A stretch of DNA of 26,614 bases from Methylotenera sp. (GCA_027310735.1 DAIDAH010000006.1:1-26614); one strand, 5' to 3'; counted from the first letter of the stretch, positions 8,695 to 16,739 are shown. The notes: generated from the sequence alone by a model not told the origin. Program-made: numbers and translations.

Positions 8695-8724
8695 TTGCTA
8701 GTATGCTCTTGAAGACGCTATTAT
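8695..8724 (+). promoter_or_regulatory. Candidate sigma-70 promoter of the Anbu gene
   Basis: TTGCTA (8695-8700) and TATTAT (8719-8724) are 18 bases apart, which places a start about 20 bases before the Anbu ATG. Matches to the consensus are 4/6 and 5/6. This is inferred from pattern only. Confidence 0.35.
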
Positions 8725-8751
8725 TAATACTTTACTTAACAAGCTTCTTTT

Positions 8752-9480
8752 ATGACCTATTGTGTAGGGGTATTACTCGAATCTGGATTGGTGATGGCAT
8801 CTGATACACGTACCAATGCTGGCGTTGATCAGGTTGCGACCTTTCCTAAAATGACTACTTTTGAGGTTCTTGGTGAGCGTTCAATGGTCATGCTGACCGC
8901 TGGCAACCTTGCTGTGACACAGGCTGTATTGCAGCATTTACATAAGGATATTGCCGCAAATGAGGCGGTTAATCTACATAATGTTGCCAATATGTTCGAT
9001 GCGGCGCGTGTTGTTGGTGCAGCGATTAGAGCCGTGCATCGTGAAGATGCAGAGCATTTGCGACATCACAATACTGACTTTAATATTTCAGTATTGTTTG
9101 CAGGGCAAATCGCAGGGGAGCGCCCACGACTTTTTAATGTTTATTCTGCGGGTAATTTCATTGAAGCCAGTCAGGAAACACCATACTTTCAAACAGGTGA
9201 AACCAAATACGGTAAGCCTATTCTTGATCGTGTGATTAACTACAACAGTAGTCTGGATGACGCACTTAAATGTGTGCTGATTTCATTTGACTCTACCATT
9301 CGCAGTAATGTGTCAGTCGATTTGCCAGTGGATGTGCTGGTTTATCGTAATGATAAATTAAGTATGGATTGCCGTCATCGCGTAGTTAAAGATGACCCAT
9401 ATTTCCTTTCTGTGCGTCAGCATTGGGGTGAAGGCTTGCGCAAGGTCTTTGCCGAGATTCCTAATCCTGATTGGTGTTAA
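8752..9480 (+). CDS. Anbu, proteasome-type N-terminal nucleophile hydrolase
   Basis: A 242-residue homologue of the proteasome beta subunit and HslV, of the Anbu (ancestral beta subunit) type. The protein starts Met-Thr, so removal of Met exposes Thr as the catalytic nucleophile. The supporting residues Asp18 (ASDTRTNAG) and Lys33 (FPKM), numbered from Met, are in place, and the length fits the family. Anbu proteins assemble into large open rings or spirals. Their substrates are not established. The neighbours on the opposite strand, ATP-grasp/alpha-E and transglutaminase, are the gene set usually found with Anbu. The ribosome site is weak. A strong terminator follows. Confidence 0.93.
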   Translation: MTYCVGVLLESGLVMASDTRTNAGVDQVATFPKMTTFEVLGERSMVMLTAGNLAVTQAVLQHLHKDIAANEAVNLHNVANMFDAARVVGAAIRAVHREDAEHLRHHNTDFNISVLFAGQIAGERPRLFNVYSAGNFIEASQETPYFQTGETKYGKPILDRVINYNSSLDDALKCVLISFDSTIRSNVSVDLPVDVLVYRNDKLSMDCRHRVVKDDPYFLSVRQHWGEGLRKVFAEIPNPDWC

Positions 9481-9491
9481 TCAGTTCTATC

Positions 9492-9529
9492 AAAAAAGGC
9501 TGACTCTTTCAATAGCGTCAGCCTTTTTT
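9492..9529 (+). terminator. Rho-independent terminator after Anbu
   Basis: A perfect 13-bp stem (9492-9504 with 9517-9529, GGCTGAC and GTCAGCC plus flanking A/T) around a 12-base loop, ending in six T residues. It can work in both directions. Confidence 0.92.
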
Positions 9530-9663
9530 ATTGATAGTTTCAAATGCATGTTTTTTTGTGTAATAAGCATGTGGCAGTGTAAGTGTTGTATGAGCGCTTT
9601 CACGTTCAGCTAATATCATCCTCTACTGATTGGTAGGCTTTGGTTAGCCTGTCGAGTCACAGC

Positions 9664-9729
9664 TTATCTTGCCTCCTAATCTCGCCTCTTATCTTGATGC
9701 TTGTCTGCATTGTCTGCGACATATTGTCT
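9664..9729 (+). repeat. Array of six TWRTCT hexamers upstream of the TonB operon
   Basis: TTATCT, TAATCT, TTATCT, TTGTCT, TTGTCT and TTGTCT start at 9664, 9677, 9689, 9701, 9710 and 9724. Successive steps are 13, 12, 12, 9 and 14 bases. The array ends about 80 bases before the receptor start codon, so it could be a multi-site operator. The region is pyrimidine-rich, which raises the chance of coincidence. Confidence 0.45.
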
Positions 9730-9741
9730 CGCGGCAATATG
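9720..9741. promoter_or_regulatory. Inverted repeat CATATTG-N8-CAATATG, candidate operator
   Basis: Two perfect 7-base arms (9720-9726 and 9735-9741) separated by TCTCGCGG, about 65 bases before the receptor start codon. The size and symmetry suit a dimeric regulator. No named box is recognised, and no regulator gene lies next to it in this window. Confidence 0.4.
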
Positions 9742-9806
9742 CCACATTCCGCTCCCTTTGATTCTTTACTAGAATTCGAAGCAGAAAATTCTGGGGAGAA
9801 TCGGGG

Positions 9807-12098
9807 ATGATAAAAAAAATAACGTTGGGTACATTGTTGTTATGTGGCAGTAGCTTGGTGATGGCTGAATTACCAACAAAAGAGTCATCAGTTTCAGAGA
9901 TTAAGTCTACGACAAGCTCTGAAGATCAAACCCAAGAGGCTACGTTAGAGGTCATGACTATTTCAGCTAACAAGTCTGATGATCCGCATACCAGAACCGA
10001 ACTTGGAAAACTGACAGAAGCAACACCAATGTCTGGGGCAACGGTTACCCATGAAGAGTTGGAACATTTGCAACTTGTTAACAACTTACTGGAACTAGGT
10101 AAGCGCGTGCCCGGTATCAGTATGGTGCGCAATTTAAGAATTCCCGATGGTGGAAAGCTATACACCGAAAATCGCATTGATGGCATGCGAGCGATTGCAA
10201 CCAATACGTCTGTGCTGGATGAGATTGATGGCGCTAATATCGATCACATTGACGTGATTACAGGACCGGGCTCTGCCTTGTATGGCAGCGGTTCTTTAGG
10301 TGGCACGATCAATGTGTTTACACGTCAGCCGCCACAGGCGTTTAAAGCCAAGTTGTCACAGGAGTTTGGTAGCTGGGGGTTTAATCGCACCCAAGGCAAT
10401 GTGGGGGCTTCAACTGAGGATGGCCGATTCGGATTTATTTTAAACGGCAGCATGATGGATAACGATGGCTGGCGTAGAAATAATGCTGCGGCTAATCAGA
10501 ATACAGCCGCAGAGCATAAAAACGGAGCGGCACTGAGAGGTGTCATCCGCCCGACAGATACTACCAAAATAAACTTTGGCATAGATCAGCTTTATTACGA
10601 TTACCGTTGGGCTGGAACTTTGCGCATGACGAAGTTTGCACAGGACTGGCGTCAAAGTGAAGCTGGGACTTATGGGCAGACAATCGACAATTATCTAACA
10701 CGGTCGATCAGTGTGCAGCAAATGCTAGGTGATACGAGTGAGCTGAAAGTTGCGTATGCACGACGTACCGATGATGGCGTTGGCTATGGTGCTGGTGGGT
10801 CAGGTGGTGCGAATAACGTGATGTGTGATGATAGTAGTGCACTTCTGGCGCCGTTAGCTATAGGCACAACAGTGAAGTGTCGTGCTGTGAATGCAAACAG
10901 TTCATCGGTGACAAATACGCTAAAAAAATCGCAAACGGTACTTGAAAGTACTACCGCTTTATTTCGTAAAGAGTTCGATCTAGCAAAATCTACGTTGTAT
11001 CTAGGCATGGATATGTTCAACGTCACAACAACTTCAGCAACCTATAGCAATGCTTACAATGCGCTACAGGCGCAGTCCGGTTATTGGGCGCAAGGCGCGA
11101 TGACAGCAACTGGGCAAGGTTCTGTGACACATGAAAAGAACTCAACGCCGTATGTGCATTATGAGTTTTCACCAATTGATAAGCTACGTTTTCATATCGG
11201 TGAGCGTTTTGACAAAGTGACTTATTCAACCGATGACAGAACGATTAAGAATCTGGATAGCGAGAAAACTTTTAACGCTCAGGTGATGAAAACAGGTGTG
11301 ACATATGACATCAATGATAGTCATTTAATTTGGGGTAACTGGTCTGAGTCCTTTAATGCGCCGAATGTGAGTACTTTGCTTGATACTGCGGCCAAAGGCA
11401 CGGCAGGCAATACGATAGGGGCTAGTTTAAACCCTGAAAACTCCAATACTTACGAAGTTGGTTTGCGCGGACGTTTTAATCCACTTGGCTTGCAGTACGA
11501 CGTGGCTTTTTATCAAACGGTAAATAAAGGATTTATCGTCGCTCGAGACTGTACTGCGGCAGAAGCTACAGCTTTGAATCTTGGTATTGCTTGTAGTGTT
11601 AATGAGAACGCAGGTCAGCTAACCGCGCGTGGGATGGAGTCGGTCTGGTTGTGGGAGGTGAATCATTGGCTGGATATTGGTGCGACTTACACGCTCTCTG
11701 AAGCCTATTACAACAAATATGTCACCAAAACGGTTGATTATAGTGGCAACTCTTATCAAGCCATGCCGCGCCATCGTTTGAATCTTCGTATAGCGGTGAA
11801 GCCTGCGCCGGGATGGAAAGTAGAGCTGGAAGGTGACCATTACTCAGACTATTACGTAGATACCGCAAACTCCAGCACATATTCTCGTCCTGATCTGTTT
11901 AATTTACGCGCCAGTTATCGCAGTAAAAATTGGTCGATGTGGTTGCATGCGCTGAATATTACTGATCGTAAATACGCGACGCGTGTCGGTTACTCAACCA
12001 TTGCCGGTGTGAGCCAATTGGCGGCTTCGGCAGGGCAGGGTAATTCAGGCTCTTATACACCGTTAACTATCAGGGCAGGGCTTTCTTATGATTTCTAA
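9807..12098 (+). CDS. TonB-dependent outer-membrane receptor
   Basis: A 763-residue receptor with signal peptide (cleavage after LVMA, about residue 20) and a likely TonB box EVMTISA (48-54). A plug domain follows (about 65-170, with ITGPGSALYGSGSLGG), and then a 22-strand-type barrel ending in the terminal Phe of AGLSYDF. Two Cys pairs, 340/358 and 582/596, sit in probable extracellular loops and may form disulfides. The ATG at 9807 follows GGGGAG (9793-9798) by 8 bases. It is the first gene of a tight operon with a private TonB-ExbB-ExbD motor, which implies import of a scarce ligand. Siderophore, free metal or metal-chelate cannot be told apart from the sequence. The redox-type neighbours favour a metal. 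Confidence 0.93.
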   Translation: MIKKITLGTLLLCGSSLVMAELPTKESSVSEIKSTTSSEDQTQEATLEVMTISANKSDDPHTRTELGKLTEATPMSGATVTHEELEHLQLVNNLLELGKRVPGISMVRNLRIPDGGKLYTENRIDGMRAIATNTSVLDEIDGANIDHIDVITGPGSALYGSGSLGGTINVFTRQPPQAFKAKLSQEFGSWGFNRTQGNVGASTEDGRFGFILNGSMMDNDGWRRNNAAANQNTAAEHKNGAALRGVIRPTDTTKINFGIDQLYYDYRWAGTLRMTKFAQDWRQSEAGTYGQTIDNYLTRSISVQQMLGDTSELKVAYARRTDDGVGYGAGGSGGANNVMCDDSSALLAPLAIGTTVKCRAVNANSSSVTNTLKKSQTVLESTTALFRKEFDLAKSTLYLGMDMFNVTTTSATYSNAYNALQAQSGYWAQGAMTATGQGSVTHEKNSTPYVHYEFSPIDKLRFHIGERFDKVTYSTDDRTIKNLDSEKTFNAQVMKTGVTYDINDSHLIWGNWSESFNAPNVSTLLDTAAKGTAGNTIGASLNPENSNTYEVGLRGRFNPLGLQYDVAFYQTVNKGFIVARDCTAAEATALNLGIACSVNENAGQLTARGMESVWLWEVNHWLDIGATYTLSEAYYNKYVTKTVDYSGNSYQAMPRHRLNLRIAVKPAPGWKVELEGDHYSDYYVDTANSSTYSRPDLFNLRASYRSKNWSMWLHALNITDRKYATRVGYSTIAGVSQLAASAGQGNSGSYTPLTIRAGLSYDF

Positions 12099-12123
12099 TG
12101 GCATGATTGATGGAGGCGTGACG

Positions 12124-13095
12124 ATGAGGTGTCGGTCATACTTGATTATTGGGGCTTTGTTCGTACTACTGTGTTTGGTGGCGCCATCTCGTGCGGCTGA
12201 GCCACACCAATCGAACATGCAGCAGGGTGGCAGCCATGAGGGGATGGTTGGGGGTGAAAGGAAGCGCGGTATGCGTGAGAGCATAATGTGGACGCGTTTT
12301 CCCAGACTCAAAGTAATGATGGGCGGCGAGGGAGGTGAACGCAAACAAGTAAAACTCATGCCGAAAAACATTGCGCCCAGTAAAGTGGATGCTTACTCTA
12401 ATGATGTAAATGCAGCCAGTATGTCCCGCCAACTTCCATATGACTTGATTTCAGCTACGCTGGATAAGCCTGCTACAGGCGGATTTCATTGGATATCTGC
12501 GCGTGAAGTACAAGCAGATAAGGAACTTGTAGCCTCTACGGTGTATTACATGAGTGAGCACGGCAGCAAAGATCCTACAGCCATGTTCATGCTGCAAAAA
12601 AATGCGCTGGAGATTATTCCGCAGCCTTTTCCAAGAGAGCATTCACGTTATCGGGCCAATGAGGACTGGCATTTTCTTGTGCGCTTTAATAGTAAGCCAC
12701 TTGCTCAGCAGAAAGTCATGCTCGAAACCCAGAATGGCTCAAAAGCTGAATTTATGAGTGATGTTAAAGGCATTGTCACGGTGCATTTTCCAAGTGATTT
12801 TAAGTCTGCCGATACCCAAGTCGGCATGACTGCGCGTAGTGGCGATAGGCGGCAATCTTCGGAGTTTGTTTTGGCGACTGAATTGGTTGAGGCAGGCAAA
12901 ACCTATTTAATTGGATTTAATAGTAATTACGGCCCCGATGCATTTTCTAATCGTAGCTTAGCATTAGGGCTAGGGTTCACGTTTTTGGGGATGCTTGGCG
13001 CTACGCCATTGTTGCGAAATCGTAAGGCAGATAAGAAGGGTGCAGTGAAAGTCGCTCCTACTATCAGTGCTGAAACCAATCAGAAGGATGCTTAA
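12124..13095 (+). CDS. Exported membrane-anchored protein with Met/His-rich tail, possible DUF4198-like
   Basis: A 323-residue protein. The ATG at 12124 is chosen because GGAGG (12112-12116) lies 7 bases upstream; in-frame starts at 12088 and 12103 have no such site and overlap or abut the receptor end. A signal peptide ends at about PSRA (24). Residues 28-80 are rich in Met (32, 41, 50, 55, 65, 66, 79) with His28 and His38, which could bind a soft metal. A beta-rich domain follows (about 170-240, EDWHFLVRFNSKPLAQQKV), resembling DUF4198-type periplasmic domains of metal uptake systems. One membrane helix lies near 280-300, with a basic tail inside the cell. I infer a periplasmic metal-handling partner for the receptor; the family assignment is tentative. 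Confidence 0.75.
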   Translation: MRCRSYLIIGALFVLLCLVAPSRAAEPHQSNMQQGGSHEGMVGGERKRGMRESIMWTRFPRLKVMMGGEGGERKQVKLMPKNIAPSKVDAYSNDVNAASMSRQLPYDLISATLDKPATGGFHWISAREVQADKELVASTVYYMSEHGSKDPTAMFMLQKNALEIIPQPFPREHSRYRANEDWHFLVRFNSKPLAQQKVMLETQNGSKAEFMSDVKGIVTVHFPSDFKSADTQVGMTARSGDRRQSSEFVLATELVEAGKTYLIGFNSNYGPDAFSNRSLALGLGFTFLGMLGATPLLRNRKADKKGAVKVAPTISAETNQKDA

Positions 13096-13097
13096 TC

Positions 13098-14144
13098 ATG
13101 CTGCGTAATATTTTTCCAACTTTAGGCCGCTTTCGCTTTACCGTGCAGATCATCATGCTGTTCGTGACCGTTTATGGCGGCAGTGTGCTGGGCAGTTATG
13201 CCACTAACCAATTGACGGAGGCGCTGCCTTCTCTGGCCTGTGCATACGATAAGCTAAGCAGTGATAAATGTATTTTAATTGTGACGCAGCATCAGTTACA
13301 CCACCGCATTGGTCAGGCTTTAGTGAATGCAAAGCTGGTGACGGTAAAGGTACTGATTCCTACGTTGATATCTGTAGGCGTTTTTTTCGCGGCTTTCTTT
13401 TTTCTAAATAAAGCCTTTTGTGGTTGGGTATGCCCAATGGGTACGGTGCAAGAACTGATATTCCGCATTGGTAGAAGGTTAGGCCGACCATTAAACCGCT
13501 TTGATAAGAATAATGTTGGCAAGGTACGCCCTGTTAAATGGTTGATGTTGTTGGTGTTGGTGTTGGGCTTACCTTTGCTTGCTGGTATGGGAGTTGCATC
13601 TAATGAGCTTGGTGCGCCTTATTGTCAGGTATGTCCATCACGTCTAGCCACAACTTTACTGACTATGGATGCTGAGCAAATCGCGATGCAAACATCATCT
13701 GGCATAGGCTTCTTTCTGAATGCTGCCGGCAATGCACTATTTGGCTTTGTCATTATTGCGGCACTGGCTGTACGTTTGCCGTTTTGCCGTATCTGCCCAT
13801 TGCTGTCGTGGAACGCCATGTTTCAAAAACTATCACCAATGCGCTTGGTAAAAAAACAGAATGACAAATGTGAGAAATGCAGTATTTGCCAAATAGCTTG
13901 CCCCATGGATATTCACGAAATTGGCCGTGAGTCTGGCAGTAAAGCCTTTCATGAAGACTGCACACTATGTGGACGTTGTGCGGAATATTGTCCAGATGAT
14001 GATGTGATTCAGATTAAGTTTTTCGGCATTAAGTTATTTGGCTCATCGCTGGCGTATTACAAAAACCGCGTCAAAAAAGAAAGTCCGGAAGGGCTGCCTA
14101 AAGGCAAAGTGATTTGGTTAACGCAAATTAAGGCAGACAAATAA
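13098..14144 (+). CDS. NapH/CcoG-like membrane polyferredoxin
   Basis: A 348-residue inner-membrane iron-sulfur protein with about four or five helices. Three CxxC motifs in the membrane region are CGWVCP (108/112), CQVCP (176/179) and CRICP (230/233). Two classical 4Fe-4S sites follow: Cys258, 261, 264, 268 and Cys288, 291, 294, 298. This layout is shared by NapH/MauN quinol-linked electron carriers, by FtrD of reductive iron uptake, and more loosely by CcoG, a cupric reductase. It probably passes electrons across the membrane to a periplasmic acceptor. It starts 2 bases after the previous stop (AAGGA upstream) and overlaps the next gene by one base (TAATG), so translation is coupled. No nitrate, nitrous-oxide or oxidase genes are nearby, so a metal-uptake role is inferred from context. 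Confidence 0.88.
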   Translation: MLRNIFPTLGRFRFTVQIIMLFVTVYGGSVLGSYATNQLTEALPSLACAYDKLSSDKCILIVTQHQLHHRIGQALVNAKLVTVKVLIPTLISVGVFFAAFFFLNKAFCGWVCPMGTVQELIFRIGRRLGRPLNRFDKNNVGKVRPVKWLMLLVLVLGLPLLAGMGVASNELGAPYCQVCPSRLATTLLTMDAEQIAMQTSSGIGFFLNAAGNALFGFVIIAALAVRLPFCRICPLLSWNAMFQKLSPMRLVKKQNDKCEKCSICQIACPMDIHEIGRESGSKAFHEDCTLCGRCAEYCPDDDVIQIKFFGIKLFGSSLAYYKNRVKKESPEGLPKGKVIWLTQIKADK

Positions 14145-14803
14145 TGGGTGATTTTTTTAACCCAGCGCTGCTTCCTAAAGAAACTACATTTTTCGCCATC
14201 TGGTTGCTAGGCGTGTCTTTGGGCTTAACCGCATGTACGGCAACTTGTTTGCCTTTTATGGGAACGTGGATATTGGGTCGCGGCGGTTCGCAGGGGCAAG
14301 CCTTGCGTGATACCGCGCTATTTGTGACGGGGCGAATCTTAGCTTACAGCTTGCTTGGCGCTATTGCTGGTGGCGCAGGCGTGTGGCTGTCGCAAGCTTT
14401 GCGTGGTGGCACGGGTAATGTTGTGATTGGATTGTCATCCATTATTGCAGGAGTCTGGTTGCTGCGCTCTGGCAAGGCACACGTACCTTGTGGCATTGCA
14501 AAAGGTGCTGGACATACGCCGCCTTTAATGTTGGGCTTTTCTTTAAGTTTGACGCCATGCGCGCCATTGGCTTCACTTTTAGCTGTATGTGCGGCAGCAG
14601 GCAGTATTCAATTGGGGGCTTTCAATGGTGTGGCTTTTGGTTTGGGTGCGGCGCTGACGCCATTATTAATTTTGTTACCTTTGATTAGTTTGTTGAGTAA
14701 AAGTTTGCGTGATAATCGTGATTGGATTACACGCTGGATACGCTGGGGAGCCTCAGCCGTTCTTATTCTGCTTGGCTTGCGTCGATTGATGCTGGTTTTT
14801 TAA
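14144..14803 (+). CDS. SafE/UreH-like membrane protein with CcdA-like Cys motifs
   Basis: A 219-residue protein with about six helices, of the sulfite exporter TauE/SafE (UreH) type. The first helix carries CTATCLP (Cys31, Cys35), and the fourth carries TPCAPL (Cys139), with Cys149 nearby. A Cys-Pro pattern in matching helices is the signature of the DsbD/CcdA thiol-electron carriers, a related fold. Genes of this family often sit beside cytochrome oxidase assembly and copper genes. Its start overlaps the stop of the polyferredoxin gene. It may carry electrons as thiols or move a metal; the sequence does not decide. Confidence 0.82.
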   Translation: MGDFFNPALLPKETTFFAIWLLGVSLGLTACTATCLPFMGTWILGRGGSQGQALRDTALFVTGRILAYSLLGAIAGGAGVWLSQALRGGTGNVVIGLSSIIAGVWLLRSGKAHVPCGIAKGAGHTPPLMLGFSLSLTPCAPLASLLAVCAAAGSIQLGAFNGVAFGLGAALTPLLILLPLISLLSKSLRDNRDWITRWIRWGASAVLILLGLRRLMLVF

Positions 14804-14804
14804 T

Positions 14805-15596
14805 ATGTATAAAAGCACGCTGTTGCAACATGCTGAAGTGCTTGGTAGGCGAGTAAAACCTAAATCCGGGCATATTGAATCTACAGCTTTCAGGCATTGC
14901 CAGATTAAATCCATAGAGAAATTAGCCGGGTTGTTGCTGGTTTTAATATTTCACGGCGGCTTTGCATATGGTGCTTGGCATTACTATGCCGTACCAGTAC
15001 AAGAAGAAGCAGTGACTTTGTTTGTTCAGATGATTGCCATTGAGCCAACTAACACGGCCCCTCCGTTACTTGATGCCGCTAAGCCTATGCCACAAAAGGT
15101 TAAGCTGAATAAGCCACCTTTAGTCGCGCCGCCTAAATCAGAGACATTGTTGGCATCGAACTCACCAGTAACCGCTATAAATGAACCTGTTGCAGCACCG
15201 CCTACACCTGAACCTGTTATCAATATTCCGCCAGTACCAGAAGAGCCGGTTGTCGAAGCGCCAGCTGAATCTCAATATAAACCTGAAGATAAACCTCAAG
15301 CACCTGTCACTTTGTCGTCTGATCTGTCCGTTGCTTGCCCGCAACGACCTATGCCAAATTATCCCGTTGCATCACGTCGAATGGGTGAGCATGGTGCATT
15401 GGTATTACGGGTGGAGCTGGATGAAACTGGTCACATCACTGCTACTCACATCAAGAAAAGTTCAGGTTACCAGCGCTTGGATGAAGCTGGGATGACTGCG
15501 GTTAATAATTGGCGTTGCAACGCTACCATGCGTGATGGTAAAGCTGTACGTGCCGTAGCGTTACAACCATTTGATTTTATTTTAGAAGGGCGTTGA
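14805..15596 (+). CDS. tonB: Energy transducer TonB, operon-specific
   Basis: A 263-residue TonB. An N-terminal cytoplasmic stretch of about 37 residues is longer than usual. One membrane anchor follows (about 38-60), containing His50 in the position of the functionally important TonB His. The next segment is a Pro-rich periplasmic spacer (about 80-170, many EP, KP and PP pairs). The C-terminal domain runs from CPQRPMPNYP (Cys178) to FDFILEGR, with Cys238 as a possible disulfide partner. It starts 1 base after the previous stop without a clear ribosome site, so translation may depend on coupling. It is the arm that transmits ExbBD energy to the receptor. Confidence 0.92.
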   Translation: MYKSTLLQHAEVLGRRVKPKSGHIESTAFRHCQIKSIEKLAGLLLVLIFHGGFAYGAWHYYAVPVQEEAVTLFVQMIAIEPTNTAPPLLDAAKPMPQKVKLNKPPLVAPPKSETLLASNSPVTAINEPVAAPPTPEPVINIPPVPEEPVVEAPAESQYKPEDKPQAPVTLSSDLSVACPQRPMPNYPVASRRMGEHGALVLRVELDETGHITATHIKKSSGYQRLDEAGMTAVNNWRCNATMRDGKAVRAVALQPFDFILEGR

Positions 15597-15597
15597 T

Positions 15598-16320
15598 ATG
15601 ACTCATGAATTAGGTCTTGCGCATTTTGTGGCGCAGATAGATACCGTTGGTAAGGTGGTTTTGGTTTTTTTACTCATGCTTTCCATTGCCAGCTGGTATC
15701 TTATTTTCACTAAAGGACTCGCTAATTGGCTTGAAGCGCGCCGAGCCAAGCGATTTATTGATGAGTTCTGGCGCTATATTGCTGAAGATAAATTACAAGA
15801 CAACTTGCAGCAAGCTAAGTCTGATAATGCATTTTCCAATCTTGCTAAAGATGGACTAGCTGCACTGCAAAGCGCCAGTCATCATGGCACTCATAAGTTA
15901 GTGGCGGCTGGCGGTATGTCTGAGTTCATGACACGGGCGCTACGTAATGGCATTGACCAAGAGACTTCGCGTACTGAAAATGGCCTGACAATATTGGCTT
16001 CAGCAGGGTCTGCTTCGCCTTATATTGGCCTGTTTGGTACAGTGTGGGCAATTTACCATGCGCTGGTGCAAATTGGCCTTTCCGGTCAAGGCTCGCTGGA
16101 TAAAGTGGCTGGCCCAGTTGGAGAGGCGCTAATTATGACAGCGATTGGTCTTGCGGTTGCTATTCCTGCCGTGTTTGCCTATAACGCATTTAGCCGGCGT
16201 AACCGAATGTGGCTAGTCAAGCTGGATGCCTTTGCACATGATTTGTTTGTAGTATTAACAGTAGGCAATGCTTTGGATGAAAACGCTTTATCAGCGCATG
16301 CAACAGGGGCGGTATTATGA
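15598..16320 (+). CDS. exbB: ExbB-family proton channel protein
   Basis: A 240-residue protein with the MotA/TolQ/ExbB layout. One helix near the N-terminus (VVLVFLLMLSIASWYLIF) is followed by a cytoplasmic domain with the conserved fragment ENGLTILASAGSASPYIGLFGTVWAI. Two further helices include LIMTAIGLAVAIPAVFAYN. The length matches E. coli ExbB (244). It forms the pentameric stator core that, with ExbD, uses the proton gradient to drive TonB. AAGGG lies about 8 bases upstream of the ATG. The stop overlaps the ExbD start. Confidence 0.93.
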   Translation: MTHELGLAHFVAQIDTVGKVVLVFLLMLSIASWYLIFTKGLANWLEARRAKRFIDEFWRYIAEDKLQDNLQQAKSDNAFSNLAKDGLAALQSASHHGTHKLVAAGGMSEFMTRALRNGIDQETSRTENGLTILASAGSASPYIGLFGTVWAIYHALVQIGLSGQGSLDKVAGPVGEALIMTAIGLAVAIPAVFAYNAFSRRNRMWLVKLDAFAHDLFVVLTVGNALDENALSAHATGAVL

Positions 16321-16739
16321 GTTTCGGCAGCTTTAACGCACAGCAAACGCATTCGGTAAAAGCTGAAATCAATATGGTGCCGCTTGTGGATGTGATGTTA
16401 GTGCTACTGGTTATCTTTATCATTACTGCGCCACTACTGACTCATTCCGTGAAAATTGATTTGCCTAAGGTCTCAAATACGCCAAACATTAGTAAGCCTG
16501 AGTATGTTGAGTTGAGCATTCGTGAAAATGGTGACTTGTTCTGGAATGGTAAGCCTATAGCATTAGAATTGCTGGCAGCACGCTTTGCTGATGAAGTAAA
16601 AAAACAACCGCAGCCAGAGTTGCATATTCGTGCGGATCGTTTGACGCATTACGAGAAGGTTGCGCAAGTGATGTCTGTTGCGGCTAAAGTGGGACTGGTT
16701 AAGATTGGTTTCGTGACCGACCCATCGCACAGTCATTAA
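16317..16739 (+). CDS. exbD: ExbD-family biopolymer transport protein
   Basis: A 140-residue protein with a short cytoplasmic N-terminus and a single helix, NMVPLVDVMLVLLVIFIIT. Asp25 in this helix is the proton-carrying residue, at the same number as in E. coli ExbD. A periplasmic domain of about 90 residues follows and ends in a conserved beta-alpha fold. The gene overlaps exbB by 4 bases (ATGA), and it is the last gene of the operon. Only 18 bases separate it from the converging GGDEF/EAL gene, and I see no clear terminator between them. Confidence 0.93.
   Translation: MSFGSFNAQQTHSVKAEINMVPLVDVMLVLLVIFIITAPLLTHSVKIDLPKVSNTPNISKPEYVELSIRENGDLFWNGKPIALELLAARFADEVKKQPQPELHIRADRLTHYEKVAQVMSVAAKVGLVKIGFVTDPSHSH

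Noticed and set aside
9664..9729. Hexamer array considered as a CRISPR array or replication iterons
   Set aside because: The repeats are only 6 bases with short uneven spacers, no cas or rep gene is near, and the position before an operon fits regulation better.
12088..12123. Earlier in-frame starts (12088, 12103) of the Met-rich protein
   Set aside because: They lack a ribosome site and place charged residues before the signal peptide, while GGAGG fits the ATG at 12124.
13098..14803. Nitrate or nitrous-oxide reductase accessory role (NapH, NosR) for the polyferredoxin
   Set aside because: No reductase or cytochrome genes of these pathways are in the window, and the operon partners are all TonB uptake genes.
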